A stretch of DNA of 64,000 nucleotides, from the NCBI GenBank assembly GCA_963693365.1, contig CAVNZM010000016.1, positions 6,758,001-6,822,000 of the forward strand. Reading direction: 5' to 3'. Shown here one piece after another: positions 1-17,834 of this stretch. The stretch comes from Amoebidium appalachense (Eukaryota; Ichthyosporea). Below the pieces are notes generated by a model. The model was not told the DNA's origin, searched no databases, and worked only from the letters and a program-made list of their open reading frames with translations. How positions within the stretch are numbered: position 1 is the stretch's first letter; each line of letters begins with the position of its first letter. Position numbers and translations under genes: made by a program.

Positions 1-85
1 CCGCTGAGGGGATATTCCGAGCAAAAACCCCCCATACCTGAGACTGGTCTCTCTTTGCCTCGAGTAGACAGCGTAAACCCCATCC
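1..85. repeat. Dispersed repeat C, copy 1
   Basis: About 80 bases are almost identical to 19320-19399, which lies in an intron of the KH-domain gene. The copies differ at a few single positions and diverge abruptly after the run ending AAACCCC. The left end of this copy may be cut by the window edge. No coding potential or terminal structure is visible, so the class is unknown. Confidence 0.7.
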
Positions 86-1016
86 GGATATCTGGCCCAG
101 TGGCCAGTGCCCATGCTCAGTGGTCCCAAGTTCCCAACACAAACACTTACCATAAATGGTAACTCTAGCACTGATTTGCTAAAACGGTACCATCTTATCT
201 TGTGCCATCAGCTCATAGCCAATCAAACCGCATTTGCGCTTACGCGGCTGAGCCGGCTCATAAAATGTTTAAAAGCACATGCGAGAAAACACGGGGGTGA
301 ATTTACGGTTGCATAAGGACTGTGTGCATTTGCGAATACAATTCCTATTTTGAGTCTTTTTCACCTTTTTCTGCTTTTTCTTCATCTTAGCTTTAGGAGA
401 TAATTCGTTTTTGCACTTTGTTCCCAGTAGTTGTTGATACTGAATGTAGCATAGCGTCAGCTCGAACAGTCTTCTTGCGGATTCCGGGTTATTCCCCGGC
501 CCTGGGGCTAAAGGACAGGTTAAGTCTGGGTTCATTTTTTGCTGTTGTTTTTTGGCGCAAAAGTTTTCAGCCCACCTAGCTCCTTTCTATTTGTGTCCCC
601 CTGTTAAAGTATTGAATCTGCTTGGTGTTTATGGTTTATTGTGTTCAATATTCGAATGACACACTTGCAAGTGGCAACGTTTCCCCACTGACACGATAGC
701 TAACAGAAGAAGGCCCCTTTCTCTACCCTACCGTCTGATATTGACAGATCCAATATTTTCTTATGCTTTCGACCACTCAACTGCTTTATTGCGAAACCAC
801 TTTTCTTTCTAAGCAAAAGGCACACTCCTACTATATCTTTTTACACACGAAGCATAGCTATTAAACGTTATCATATAGGCCAGCAATAGGACCTGCCATT
901 AATGGGCCCGTAAACTCCCTGACCTCTGTTCAGCTCCAGCAGTTTCAGTCACACCGTTGCTGCGCAATCGAACCAACCTCTCTCGTTTGTTTTTTGGTTT
1001 TTCGAGAGCAAAGAGA
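86..1016. other. Non-coding region upstream of the CBM21 gene
   Basis: No convincing exon is visible on either strand; the short open frames here lack any recognisable motif. This stretch should hold the promoter and 5' leader of the gene starting at 1017. I see no clear TATA box. Base composition is ordinary, unlike the repeat-rich introns that follow. Confidence 0.5.
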
Positions 1017-7786
<6,770 letters not shown>

Positions 7787-7887
7787 TTTACATGATTGTA
7801 TGTTATAAAATTGTTTTACATCGTCATTTTGCTCTTTTAGAAACTCGAGACTTAATGGTTTTATCAACCCCAATTTATCGCGTGTAC

Positions 7888-7893
7888 AATAAA
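7888..7893 (+). terminator. Polyadenylation signal AATAAA (CBM21 gene)
   Basis: A canonical AATAAA lies about 100 bases after the proposed stop at 7786. The short AT-rich 3' UTR around it contrasts with the simple-repeat introns, which supports this as the end of the transcript. Confidence 0.6.
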
Positions 7894-8042
7894 AGTATTC
7901 TCATTAACTCATTAACTCATGATCACACTTAACTGGAAGATTGGGATCCTGCGTGCAACAGGACACAACATGTCTATATAGACTGCACCGCACACACATG
8001 CGCGTGCGCGCACACACACACACACACGAGCGTGCGCGCGCA

Positions 8043-8094
<52 letters not shown>

Positions 8095-8802
8095 TACATG
8101 GGTGGAGAGGGAAAGAGAGCGAGAGACATTCACGCGCACACACCCATAAACACTCGATGAGTTATGATAACTTGAAGGTTACAACACATATGCATGCACA
8201 TAATTTTATGTGCACCGAATGTACCGCGAAGGCTTAAAATCTGTGTGTGCTGGAAATTATCCGCTGTAGGTAACCTGCTCTCACATGTAAAGCAATGCAC
8301 ACATGCAAGCATGAATCACAGTACGGTAGTGTGTGTGTGCTGTACACGATTATTCACCCACAAGTATCATAGCGATATGAACAAATGTTTAACCTAGTTC
8401 AACGTGTTTCTGCAGGATTGCCATTCCAATTTCCCCTTTTTTAAAAAATGAAATGAATGACTGGCTATGTACTGTTATTACGAAAGTTTCCGGACAATTT
8501 CAAACACGGGGAAAAAGGGGGGGGGGGGGGGGGGGGGAGGGGGGGGGGGGAGGCTTTAGACAAGTGTCTACTCCGTGCCGTTGGTGGGCATAATGAAACT
8601 ACGAACACAAACTGTTACGCAAACGCTTCCACATCGTGCCGACGTTGGTGGTGGTGGCATAAAAAAAGCTGGCGGATCGAAAAGCGTCTAGTCGCTGCAG
8701 TCTGTTACCCCCCCCCCCCCCCCCCCCCCCCTCCCCGCTCCCCCCACCCCCTCCCCACACACACACACCCCTGGGCGTCCACCACCACCACCTCTGTTTT
8801 CC

Positions 8803-9251
8803 CCCCCTCCCTGGCTCTACCTGCTGTTGGCATTTGGTTATCTCTGTACAATAACGTACAACGCCAGGTTGGCCGTGCCAGATTTTAATTTAAAGTGACA
8901 GACTCCCATAAAGACGAATTCTACGTTGACATGCCGTTGCAGGTTTAAATATTCCTATTTTTTTCTTAACATCTATAAATACTTTTTTGGGGGGGCCAAA
9001 TTTCCCGCCCAGATTTCCATATATGGCTAATCAGTCAGAGCGGGTGCTGATTATTGGTCAATGAGATTTTTTTAAAAATAAATTGCGGGAAAAAAAAAAA
9101 AAAGGCGATATTCCTACCTTCTTTTTAAAAAATCTCAGGTCACCTCGATCAGTATGAACATTACCAATGCCAATGGCGGAAAACAGGTAACCTCGTTCTG
9201 CTCTTGAATCCTGTGGTGGTGATACCGGTGGCCCTTCAGACAGGGCTGCAC

Positions 9252-9328
<77 letters not shown>

Positions 9329-9826
9329 GACTCTGTGAGTGTGTGTGTGTGTGTGTGGGGGGGGGGGGGTCGGCCGAGGGCTCGGTTGGCAGTAGGTATC
9401 TGCAATTTTTCTATTTTTTTGGACCCTAATCGTCTACAGTATCATCGGGACAGGGTACATCGGTCTAATTGATACGAGTTTTGCGACCTGATGTTCATTA
9501 GGTGCAAGAAGAAAATGTTAAGAAAAAACGAGAGAGAAAAAAGGCGCCAAGGCCTACCGCGAACGGATCACCATGAATGCTAAATCCCACGGCCTTAGTA
9601 GATCATAAATTCTGCGGGTGTTCGATTTCCTATGCAGTGTTATAGTGACAATATAAAATTTAATCTCGGCTTACTATAAATTGAGCAGTGCATACTTTGG
9701 CATTATGCATACATACGTGCCAGAAACAGGTGATGCTCTGAGGCTGCTAATACGCACTTGTGCGGACAGGCAACAGGCACAGACAAACGCCCATAGGCAG
9801 ATGGGCATGGCAAACTCCTCGACCTT

Positions 9827-9903
<77 letters not shown>

Positions 9904-10166
9904 CACAACACACACACACACACACACACATACATACACACACACACACATACATGCACACACACACACAGGCACGTCACATGCATACAAACAGACACAT
10001 GCACACACGCTCACACACACAGTGTGCGTGTCACACACGCACACACAGACATACACACTCTGACCGTGCACACATACAACTCACAATACACACACACACG
10101 CAAGCACACATACTCACACACACACACATACTCACACACACACACACACACACACTCTCTCTCTCT

Positions 10167-10217
<51 letters not shown>

Positions 10218-10531
10218 CTCCCCCCCCCCCCCCCCCTCCCTCTCTCTCTCTGGCACACACGCACGTCACTACACACACACACACACACACACACACTGGC
10301 ACACATGTGCACACACGTCAACACACACGCACCGTACAGGTGTACACACACACGCGCGCGCGCGCACACACACACACACACACGCACGCACGCACGCCCG
10401 TGAGCTTGGCGTGTCGGACGACTGCTTTTATAAATCCCGTGCCGCACACTGTGTGCAGGTGTGCGGTGCCAGATCGCTGTGGGTACGCTCTACCACCCAC
10501 AACAGCAACGCCTATCTATGGAAACCGAGTG
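8803..10531 (+). CDS. Candidate partial gene, expansin/CBM63-like exons
   Basis: Three open segments keep phase 0 between them: about 8803-8867, 9139-9186 (flanked by AG and GTAACC) and 10459-10531 (flanked by AG and GTGAGT). Joined, they read through IWLSLYNNVQRQ, VTSISMNITNANGGKQ and SLWVRSTTHNSNAYLWKPSG. This resembles the C-terminal CBM63 domain of expansins: strand pattern, V-T-S-hydrophobic, then W..(R/T)...N.Y.W...SG. The first segment has no usable acceptor before it other than AGs far upstream beyond a poly-C run, and neither the expected double-psi barrel domain nor a C-terminal exon was found. It may be a decayed or partly unrecognised gene, or chance. The identity is inference. 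Confidence 0.28.
10154..10213. repeat. (TC)n microsatellite
   Basis: A TC tract of about 60 bases with one GGA interruption, flanked by long CA-rich stretches on both sides (9830-10150 and 10270-10400). Confidence 0.9.
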
Positions 10532-10637
10532 GTGAGTGTGTGTGTGGGGTACTCACACGCAGGCATTGGTGTGTGCTGTGTGTGTTTTTGTGTGCGTTTT
10601 TGCTCGTGTGTGTGTGTGTGTGTGTGTTTGTGTGTTT

Positions 10638-10705
10638 CGTCACAAGGCCTTAGTAAATGTTGGACCTGTGTCGTCACAAGGCCTTAGTAAATGTTGGACC
10701 TGTGT
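10638..10705. repeat. 34-bp tandem duplication
   Basis: Two adjacent, identical 34-base units beginning CGTCACAAGGCC occupy 10638-10671 and 10672-10705, within GT-rich sequence. Confidence 0.9.
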
Positions 10706-10810
10706 ATATATCAATGTACTGTAATAATGTACACGTGTATGTGTACGCGTGTGTGCGCCGGGGTGTGTGTGTGTGTGTGCCGGCGTGTGTGTCCGTGTGC
10801 GTGTGCGTGG

Positions 10811-10846
<36 letters not shown>

Positions 10847-11252
10847 GCGTGGGTGTGTGTGCTTTTTTTTGGTGTGTGCCACGGTGTGTGTGCATGCTTG
10901 TGTGTGCCTCAGTTCGTGTCTGCTTCGCGTGTGCGCGCGTGTGTGTCTGTGTGTGTGCGTTTGCGTGCCAGGCCCGTGTCGTCATGTGTGCGAGCCTGCG
11001 TTTGCACATGTGCGTCCCGGGGTGGGCCAGTGTGCGCAAGTGTGTGTTTACGTACGTACATGTGTGTGTGTATGCGTGTGCGTGTGTGTGTGTGTGTCTG
11101 TATGACATGTGTGTCGGATGTCACCTATGCAGCCTGATTGCCCTGCATCAATCGATCAATTGTCTTCGTACCCAATGACTACGTTTTTTTTTTGCTTGCG
11201 GGTGAACTTGAGCTCTGTGCACAAAGCCTCTCGGATGCGGCAGCATGCATAT

Positions 11253-11320
11253 GGCCGTGGGCCCGCCCGGGCCCGGGCCGCGGGCCGGCCGGCGGCCGCG
11301 GCCAGCTCAGGCCGGCCCGG
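11253..11320. other. Near-pure G+C palindromic island
   Basis: About 68 bases are almost entirely G and C, with overlapping self-complementary words such as CCCGGGCCCGGG and GGCCGGCC. The sequence on both sides is ordinary. It lies about 580 bases upstream of the helicase start codon. Confidence 0.8.
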
Positions 11321-11759
11321 TTGGGCAATAGATCAAGTAAATTCCACTGTGGGCCAATCGCATAGCGATAAATGCTTACAGCAAATCACGGCCGAATACC
11401 AGTAACCAAATCGAGAGCCATTTTGTAACCATTTCCTGCTTTCCACTCGCGCTCCAATTGAGGGGTCTGCCTAACCAAGATACAATTCATGGAAAGTATT
11501 GTTATTGATTTGAAATATTTTGTTAATTATTTTTAGAACTTTTCCTTAGCTGCATGGCATAAAATGCATTATATTAAACCATATAAAGCAATTAGAAGAT
11601 GTTTCATTACCTTTATCGGCTGTTTCCATGTAGGCAAATATTTTTTGAGAAATATATTAGGTTTAAAATTTAGAATTTTATTGGGGTTCATGCTAGATCT
11701 TCAGATCATCCACGTGTACAGGTGGCGATGTGCACACGTGACAGAAGCACCCGCGACCG

Positions 11760-11768
11760 TATATAAAA
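11760..11768 (+). promoter_or_regulatory. TATA box of the DEAD-box helicase gene
   Basis: TATATAAAA lies about 130 bases upstream of the helicase ATG. That spacing fits a transcription start near 11790 and a 5' UTR of about 110 bases with no intron. Confidence 0.65.
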
Positions 11769-11900
11769 TGCGCATTCATCGCCCACTTTCATAAGATGTT
11801 TCTCTGTTCGCTTTTTTTCTGTCTGGCCAACATTCTGCACATGCAAACATTCCCGCGACTAAGTAGCATTTAGTTTTTTCTGGAGATACTAACCGGCAAA

Positions 11901-12898
11901 ATGCCTGGCCTTACCAGCGACCAAGAGCCTGCGGTCAAGACCAAACTCTCGAAGTCGAAAACCGAACCCAAAAAGACGAAAAAGCGCATTAGCAGCGATG
12001 ATGATGATGAGGTGGTGGTTGTGAAGAAGAGAAAGGTAGAGAACGTGGATGCAGTCGTTGTAAAGAAAAACGAGGAGCCATCGAGTGGTTCGGACAGCGA
12101 AAGGGCGGCGGAGTTCATGGCCAAGCACAGCATCAAGCTGAGCGAGAAAGATCTACCCCCCTGCTATCTTGATTTCAGCGCTCTCCCCTATCATCTTAGC
12201 ACTCTTCTCACCAAGGTTGGCTACACCGCCCCAACACCCATCCAGGCCCAAGCTTGGCCCATTCTGCGCCAAGGAAGAGACATCGTGGCTGTGGCCAAGA
12301 CTGGATCGGGTAAAACATGTGGTTTTCTGGTGCCAGCAATTATGCACGTGCAGGCAAAGAGGCAGAAGGGGCGCTATGGCGATGCACCCATCACCCTCGT
12401 CCTTGCACCAACAAGAGAGCTTGCCAACCAGGTACTTAACCACCCCCTTCCCCCTCCCTCCCCCCAACTTCCCCCCCCCCCCCCCCCCCCCCCAACTCAC
12501 CCCCCTCCCCCCCCCCCCCCCCCTCTTCCCCAACACAAATGCACACACCCTCACCACCACCACCACCGCCATCTCACCCAAGTCCACATGTTTCCTTCAC
12601 TTTATATCGCTTGCCTGTTTCTGCTTGTGCCTGCCTATGCCCTGCCTCTGTCGTGTCTCGACTCTCAGGGTTCGCCTGCACCTGCATTTCCCTGCCAACT
12701 CCCCCCCTCCTCCCCCCCCCCCCCCAAAGAAAAAAAAAAAATAAACCTTCTTTTCATCGTTTAAGTACTTTTACTGTTATGGCATCCCCTTTTCCTTCTG
12801 TTGGCTCGGCTACACTGTAGTCTCCTCACCTCCTTACTGATCCCCCCTCTCCCTTTCCCCCGCCGCCCCCCCCTGCCCCTCCTGAATGCACACGTCCG

Positions 12899-12936
<38 letters not shown>

Positions 12937-14449
12937 TCGAGACGGAAGCCAACAAGTTCTGCGGAGAGCTCAACCTCCGTGCCACGTGTGTGTACGGGGG
13001 GGTGCCAAGAGGCCCGCAAATTGGGGGGTGCCGCCAGGGTGCTGATATTCTCATTGCAACCCCGGGCCGGTTGCTGGATTTCGAGGGGTTCAAGCAGGTC
13101 AAGCTGGATCAGGTTTCCTATTTGGGTAAGGGCCAGTTTCCTAATATCGAAAGTGTGAGCGGCAGCTTCCTTGTATAGCAGGTGTGAGTGCTAGTTTCCT
13201 AATAAGGCAGGTGTGAACGGAACTGTGGGAAGAGGATTATTTAGTTGTTGCTGGATGGAGTGTTTGTTTGGATAATGTGTGGAACTGTTGTGTGCGTTGA
13301 ATGATGGGGTGTTGATGTCGCGGCCAATACATGCAGGTTTTTGGAGCACACGAGCGTATTTAATCAACCGATTTAGTAGGAAATGGTAAAGGTGTTCAGT
13401 TGGTCAAATAGCGACCGTGATAAAGTGTTTGTTGAACTAACTTTAAATTTAATGGTCCAACAGTATTGGACGAGGCTGACCGGATGCTGGACATGGGTTT
13501 CGAGGCCGACATGCGCAAAATCATCGGGCTGCTGCCGGAACACCAGACGTAAGAGCCTCTGATTTTACGTTGTGATTGTTTTTAGTCTTCTTCATCACTT
13601 TCAGGTTCCCTTCTCTAGGAGTTTGTTAGTTGTGACCTCAGCCTGTTTGTGTCGATTTGGATTGTGGTCGGTGTTTGGTTGTAGGAGCGCTGTTTTGTGT
13701 TTTGGTTTGTGGGGGTGTTTTTCACCCCCTGCTTTTTGTGTGTGTGAGTGTGTGTTTGAGGGCAGGGGAGGGGGGGTGGGGGGTGGGCCGAGCGGAAACG
13801 AGGGAGGGAAAGCATGTGTGCACGACAAGCGCATCTGTTCCACAACTGACAAAGAACCCCCCCCCCCCCACACACACACACACAGTGTGTTCTTCACAGC
13901 CACGTGGCCAAAGGAGGTGCGGAAGATTGCCACGGAATTTTCCAAGAATGCGGTGCAGGTGCACATTGGCGACACATCCAATCAGCTCGTGGCAAGCACC
14001 AACGTCACACAGGTACATGCCTGCACACCCCTACATCAACCCACCCCTTTCCCATCAACCCTATTTTTAGAATGTTAATGTGTTGCAAATCCAGCACATG
14101 TATGCATCCACAAGCACACACACGTGCGCACGAAAGCATGCGCACAGGCCTGGCGTGTGCACGCGCGCACACAAGCATGTGCACACACAGACTCACATAC
14201 ACGTGAAAGCAAGCATGTGCACACACACACACATACACGTGCAAGCAAGCATGTGCACACACACACATACACGTGCAAGCAAGCATGTGCACACACACAC
14301 ACACATACACGTGCAAGCAAGCATGTGCACACACACACATACAAGCACGTGCAAGCAAGCATGTGCATGTGCACCTGTAAGTGCACACAACCTCACCCAT
14401 GTAGACATGCATATCTCGAACACACACACACTCCCAGCAATAGGGTTTC

Positions 14450-14496
<47 letters not shown>

Positions 14497-14850
14497 CCGC
14501 GCTTTTCCTCCTCCCCTTTCATCCCCTTTCGACGTTGGTTTTCAAACAGCCCCCACTAACCTCCCCCCCCCCCTCCCCCCCCCCTCTCCTCTCTCCTCCC
14601 CCCCCCTCCCCCCCCCCCCCCCCCCCCCCCCAAACACACAGATTGTTCACGTGATGACGGAAGACGAGAAAAAGGACCGTCTGCACAGCCTGTTGCTTCA
14701 GGATGGTGGTGCCATAGGAGGCAGCAAGACAATCATCTTCACACGCACAAAGAGGAACTGTGACTGGCTGGCTAGGACTCTGAGGCAGGGGAGGTTCAGC
14801 GCACAGGCACTGCATGGGGATATGGCGCAGGAGGACAGAGGTACGTACGT

Positions 14851-14881
<31 letters not shown>

Positions 14882-15389
14882 GGGGGGGAGGGGTGTGTGT
14901 GTGTGTGCGTGTGCGTGTTTTTTTTTTTTTTTTGGGGGGGGGGGGGGGCTTGGGTGTGTGTGTGGGGGGGGGGAGGGGGGGTTAGTGTGTGCCGTGGTGT
15001 GTGTTTGTGTTTAAGGTTGGGTAGGTGTGTTGTGGATGTCGGTGTGTGTGTGTGTGTGTTGGGGAAGTGGAGGCGATGGGGAGCGCGTGTGTGTCTGCAT
15101 CTGCTCGTGTGTGTGTGTGCGGCCACAGCACCCAATTTTTATGTTCCGCGTGCAGACTCATTTTTGCGTGTTCACGCACGTGCCTTTCTATTTGTGTGGA
15201 TGTGTGTTGTACTTCACGCCGGTTATGTGTGTGCATTTAAGTTGCAGATTTGTCTTGCCTATCACATATGCTGACAAATACACATATACAGACTGGGTGC
15301 TACAGGAATTCAGATCCAACCGCCTTAACCTGCTGGTGGCCACTGATGTTGCCGCACGAGGCCTCGACGTCAAAGACATTAAGGTATGT

Positions 15390-15435
<46 letters not shown>

Positions 15436-16137
15436 CTCCCCTCCCCCCTCTTCCCCCCACGCTGCCGCTTGTGCTGGCCCACCCGAGCTGCTTTGTCTCA
15501 CCCCCTTCTTCCGGTTTCCTGCTTTCAAGGTTTGTCATGTGGCTGTATAGTTGCAGGCAGGACCGGAAGCTGTTCAAACTGTGTTGCACATGCGTACGGT
15601 GTGTGTGTGCGCGCGCGCTATAAGGGGGAGGAGGGGGGGAAGGGCGGAAACCCCTAGTATGACAACGAAACTGGGAAGCACATATTGCTCGAATGTTTTT
15701 TTTTTTTTTTTTTTTGCTCCCTTGCCCTCTGTTTCTTGCACTCCCATTACTTTTACTAATCAAAAGTTTTTTCCCTCCCCCAACAGACGGTCGTGAACTT
15801 TGACTTCCCAAACACTATGGAAGACTACATTCACCGCATCGGTCGCACGGGGAGAGTCGACGCCGTTGGTGTCGCTTACAGTTTCTTCACAGAGGAAACG
15901 AACAAGGCACACGCAGCTGAATTGGTGAAAATCATGAAAAACGCAAAACAGGAAGTTCCCCCCGAACTTCAAAGTGTCGCGTTGAAGAACAGTGGTTATG
16001 GAAATAAGAAGGGTGGGAATTGGCGTGGGGGGTCGGGTGGGTGGAGGGGTGGACGTGGAGGCGGATATGGTGGGAGGGGCGGATATGGTGGTGGGAGGGG
16101 TGGAAACGGTGGAAGGGGTGGATTTAGGAAATATTGA
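11901..16137 (+). CDS. DEAD-box ATP-dependent RNA helicase, DDX5/DBP2 family
   Basis: Exons 11901-12431, 12936-13125, 13464-13548, 13886-14012, 14642-14840, 15292-15383 and 15787-16137 join in frame to 524 aa. The N-terminus (1-70) is Lys/Asp-rich and looks nuclear. The helicase core shows [10 protein letters not shown] (Q-motif region, about 111-120), AKTGSGKT (motif I, 132-139), PTREL (170-174), TPGR (219-222), DEAD (243-246), TAT in place of the usual SAT (motif III, 273-275), TDVAARGLD and HRIGRTGR (motif VI, 424-431). The C-terminus is Arg/Gly-rich with GGRGG and GGYGG repeats, as in DBP2/DDX5 proteins that remodel mRNPs, take part in rRNA processing and act in transcription. Introns are short, with (CA)n or poly-C before most acceptors. 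The ATG opens the first exon and follows a TATA box at a fitting distance. It ends convergently with the KH gene. Confidence 0.93.
14195..14365. repeat. Minisatellite, unit about 36-40 bp, in intron 4
   Basis: About five imperfect units contain CAAGCAAGCATGTGCAC followed by a variable (CA)n and ATACACGTG. It lies between helicase exons 4 and 5. Confidence 0.8.
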
Positions 16138-16725
16138 GGGGCTGAAAGGTTTGTGTGTGAGTGGGGAATGGAAATTTGGAAATTTAAAGAAATTCGTGTT
16201 TCTTTAATAGTGCGATTGCAGCGAATGTGCAACGTAGGACCTCACGATAAGAACATTTTTATATATATCCGATACCTGTATGATAAATGATTTTCGCTGG
16301 AGATTGTTTTCGATATTGTACATGGCCGCATGAGTGGAATATAGCCTTCCCCAATATTTCGTTTGCTCTTTTGGCTGTTTTTCTTGGTTTTGACGGTGCG
16401 GGATTGGTGATTTTTATGGTTGGGGGGAGGGGGGAGGGGGGCCGGGGGGGAGGGGGAGGGGAGGGATATTTGCAAAGATATACATGTTATACATGAAATT
16501 TCGACGCGTAGGTGTGTTCCGCATAATCGTTACGCTACTCTTCTCTGATGATTTCTGATTGCAGGAATAGGATGAATGGATCGTACACGTAATCTGATTA
16601 CCACCTGATTGAAAATTATAAACAGCTATTTAAGTTTTTGTGCCAACCCCGCTGGTTCGGGGTTTATAGCTTTTGCAGAGCACAATTCAGACACACCTGT
16701 GAGTATGATGTAAGCATGTCCAAAA

Positions 16726-16835
16726 ATCACTCTGATTTGCAATAAATATGAAAAAAAGAATAATCAACAAAAATCACTCTGATTAATCAACAAAAATCAT
16801 TCTGATTTGCAATAAATATGGAAAAAAAGACAATC
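16726..16835. repeat. AT-rich tandem duplication
   Basis: Blocks containing AATCACTCTGATTTGCAATA and AATCAACAAAAATCA recur two to three times with small differences. The first block holds an AATAAA at 16741. Confidence 0.7.
16741..16746 (+). terminator. Candidate polyadenylation signal of helicase gene
   Basis: AATAAA about 600 bases after the helicase stop. No nearer canonical signal was seen, so the 3' UTR may be long or may use a variant hexamer. Confidence 0.35.
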
Positions 16836-17226
16836 ATGATCATGAGCCTTGATTGCAAGCCTGACAGCTGCCAGGCGCGGATAGTCACAAGTTGTGTGCC
16901 CACCGCGGTGTAGGCTACTGTAAAACTATATTCTTTATATTTTCATGATTGCACGTTCAACCTGGTGGACCAGGCCAATTTGGTATAGTTTAGTAACGTT
17001 GCAGGAAATTTTGCTTGCGGCATACAACTGGGAAGTTTTATATCATCATGGCGACCGCAAGGAGGGTTTGCTTGTGACTGTCACGTGCACTAACACTGAA
17101 TCAGACTGTCCATTTAATGTACACATGTACATGTACGATGTCCCTGCCCGGCAGGAGGGGAGGGGAGGAGGTGGTGGTGCGCGCACCTCTCGAGGTGGTT
17201 AATTTCTAGTGGAAAATGATTTATTT

Positions 17227-17400
17227 CTGGTGGATAATGAAGATCTATCTCTGGTGGACAACGAAGGGTGGAAAAGAATTTATGATTTCTGGTGGATAAT
17301 GAATGGCATAATAGATTTCTGGTGGATAATGAATGGCATAATAGATTTCTGGTGGATAATGAATGGCATCATAGATTTCTGGTGGACAATGAAGGTTTTA
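17227..17400. repeat. 30-bp minisatellite
   Basis: Three near-perfect 30-base units built on TTTCTGGTGGATAATGAATG, preceded and followed by degenerate units that keep only the TCTGGTGGA core. The unit length is a multiple of three, so both strands stay open. Confidence 0.85.
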
Positions 17401-17402
17401 TT
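17397..17402 (-). terminator. Candidate polyadenylation signal of KH gene
   Basis: AATAAA on the minus strand, about 430 bases past the KH stop. A second copy lies at 17220-17225. Either could end the transcript. Confidence 0.35.
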
Positions 17403-17834
17403 TCTGAGCCTGCTCCCTCGGTTCCAGCCGGAGAGAGGGTACACCCCCCAGACACAGCCTGGGACCCGTGCAAGCGAGGCACCAGAACCATGTTTTTAGG
17501 CTTTCCTGAGCGGGTGCGTGCTAGAAACATAGCAAAAACACGACCAAAACAAATTTGCACACCGGCCAGCCGGTACGGAATGGGAGAGACAAGCCAACCA
17601 CCACCACCTATCCTATATATGAAACATTCACATTTTCACCGTCATGGTATGTATGTGCAAAGAACACATTTTCCTACATATTATAATTCGGGTCAGCGAA
17701 AAAATGCCACCAAGAGCTTATAAACGCAAATCGGACACACAGAAACACAGCATTTTCCGTCCAATATACTTTTGTATGTGAACGATGCGGCACTAGCACA
17801 GAGAGATAATGGAGAATATGAAATGGAAGCTGAG

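Larger units (their letters stand above)
7894..11750. other. Repeat-rich spacer between CBM21 and DEAD-box genes
   Basis: Mostly (CA)n, (GT)n, (TC)n, poly-G and poly-C. The unique islands are 8400-8700, 8800-9250, 9370-9720, 10420-10535 and 11110-11750. Two or three islands look like exons and are listed separately. The rest shows no gene. Confidence 0.5.
16138..17834. other. Convergent spacer between helicase and KH genes
   Basis: Holds the 3' UTRs of both genes, a short duplicated AT-rich block and a 30-bp minisatellite. Open frames crossing the minisatellite repeat LVDNEWHNRF-like words but show no homology and no codon-level signal. No additional gene is evident. Confidence 0.55.

Noticed and set aside
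16660-16690. Stem-loop resembling a tRNA or snRNA near CCCGCTGGTTCGGGG
   Set aside because: Only one short hairpin forms. No acceptor, D or T arms and no snRNA consensus are present.
17292-17723. 143-codon open frame containing repeated VDNEWHNRF words
   Set aside because: It is explained by the 30-bp minisatellite. The remainder has no homology and lies in the convergent 3' UTR region.
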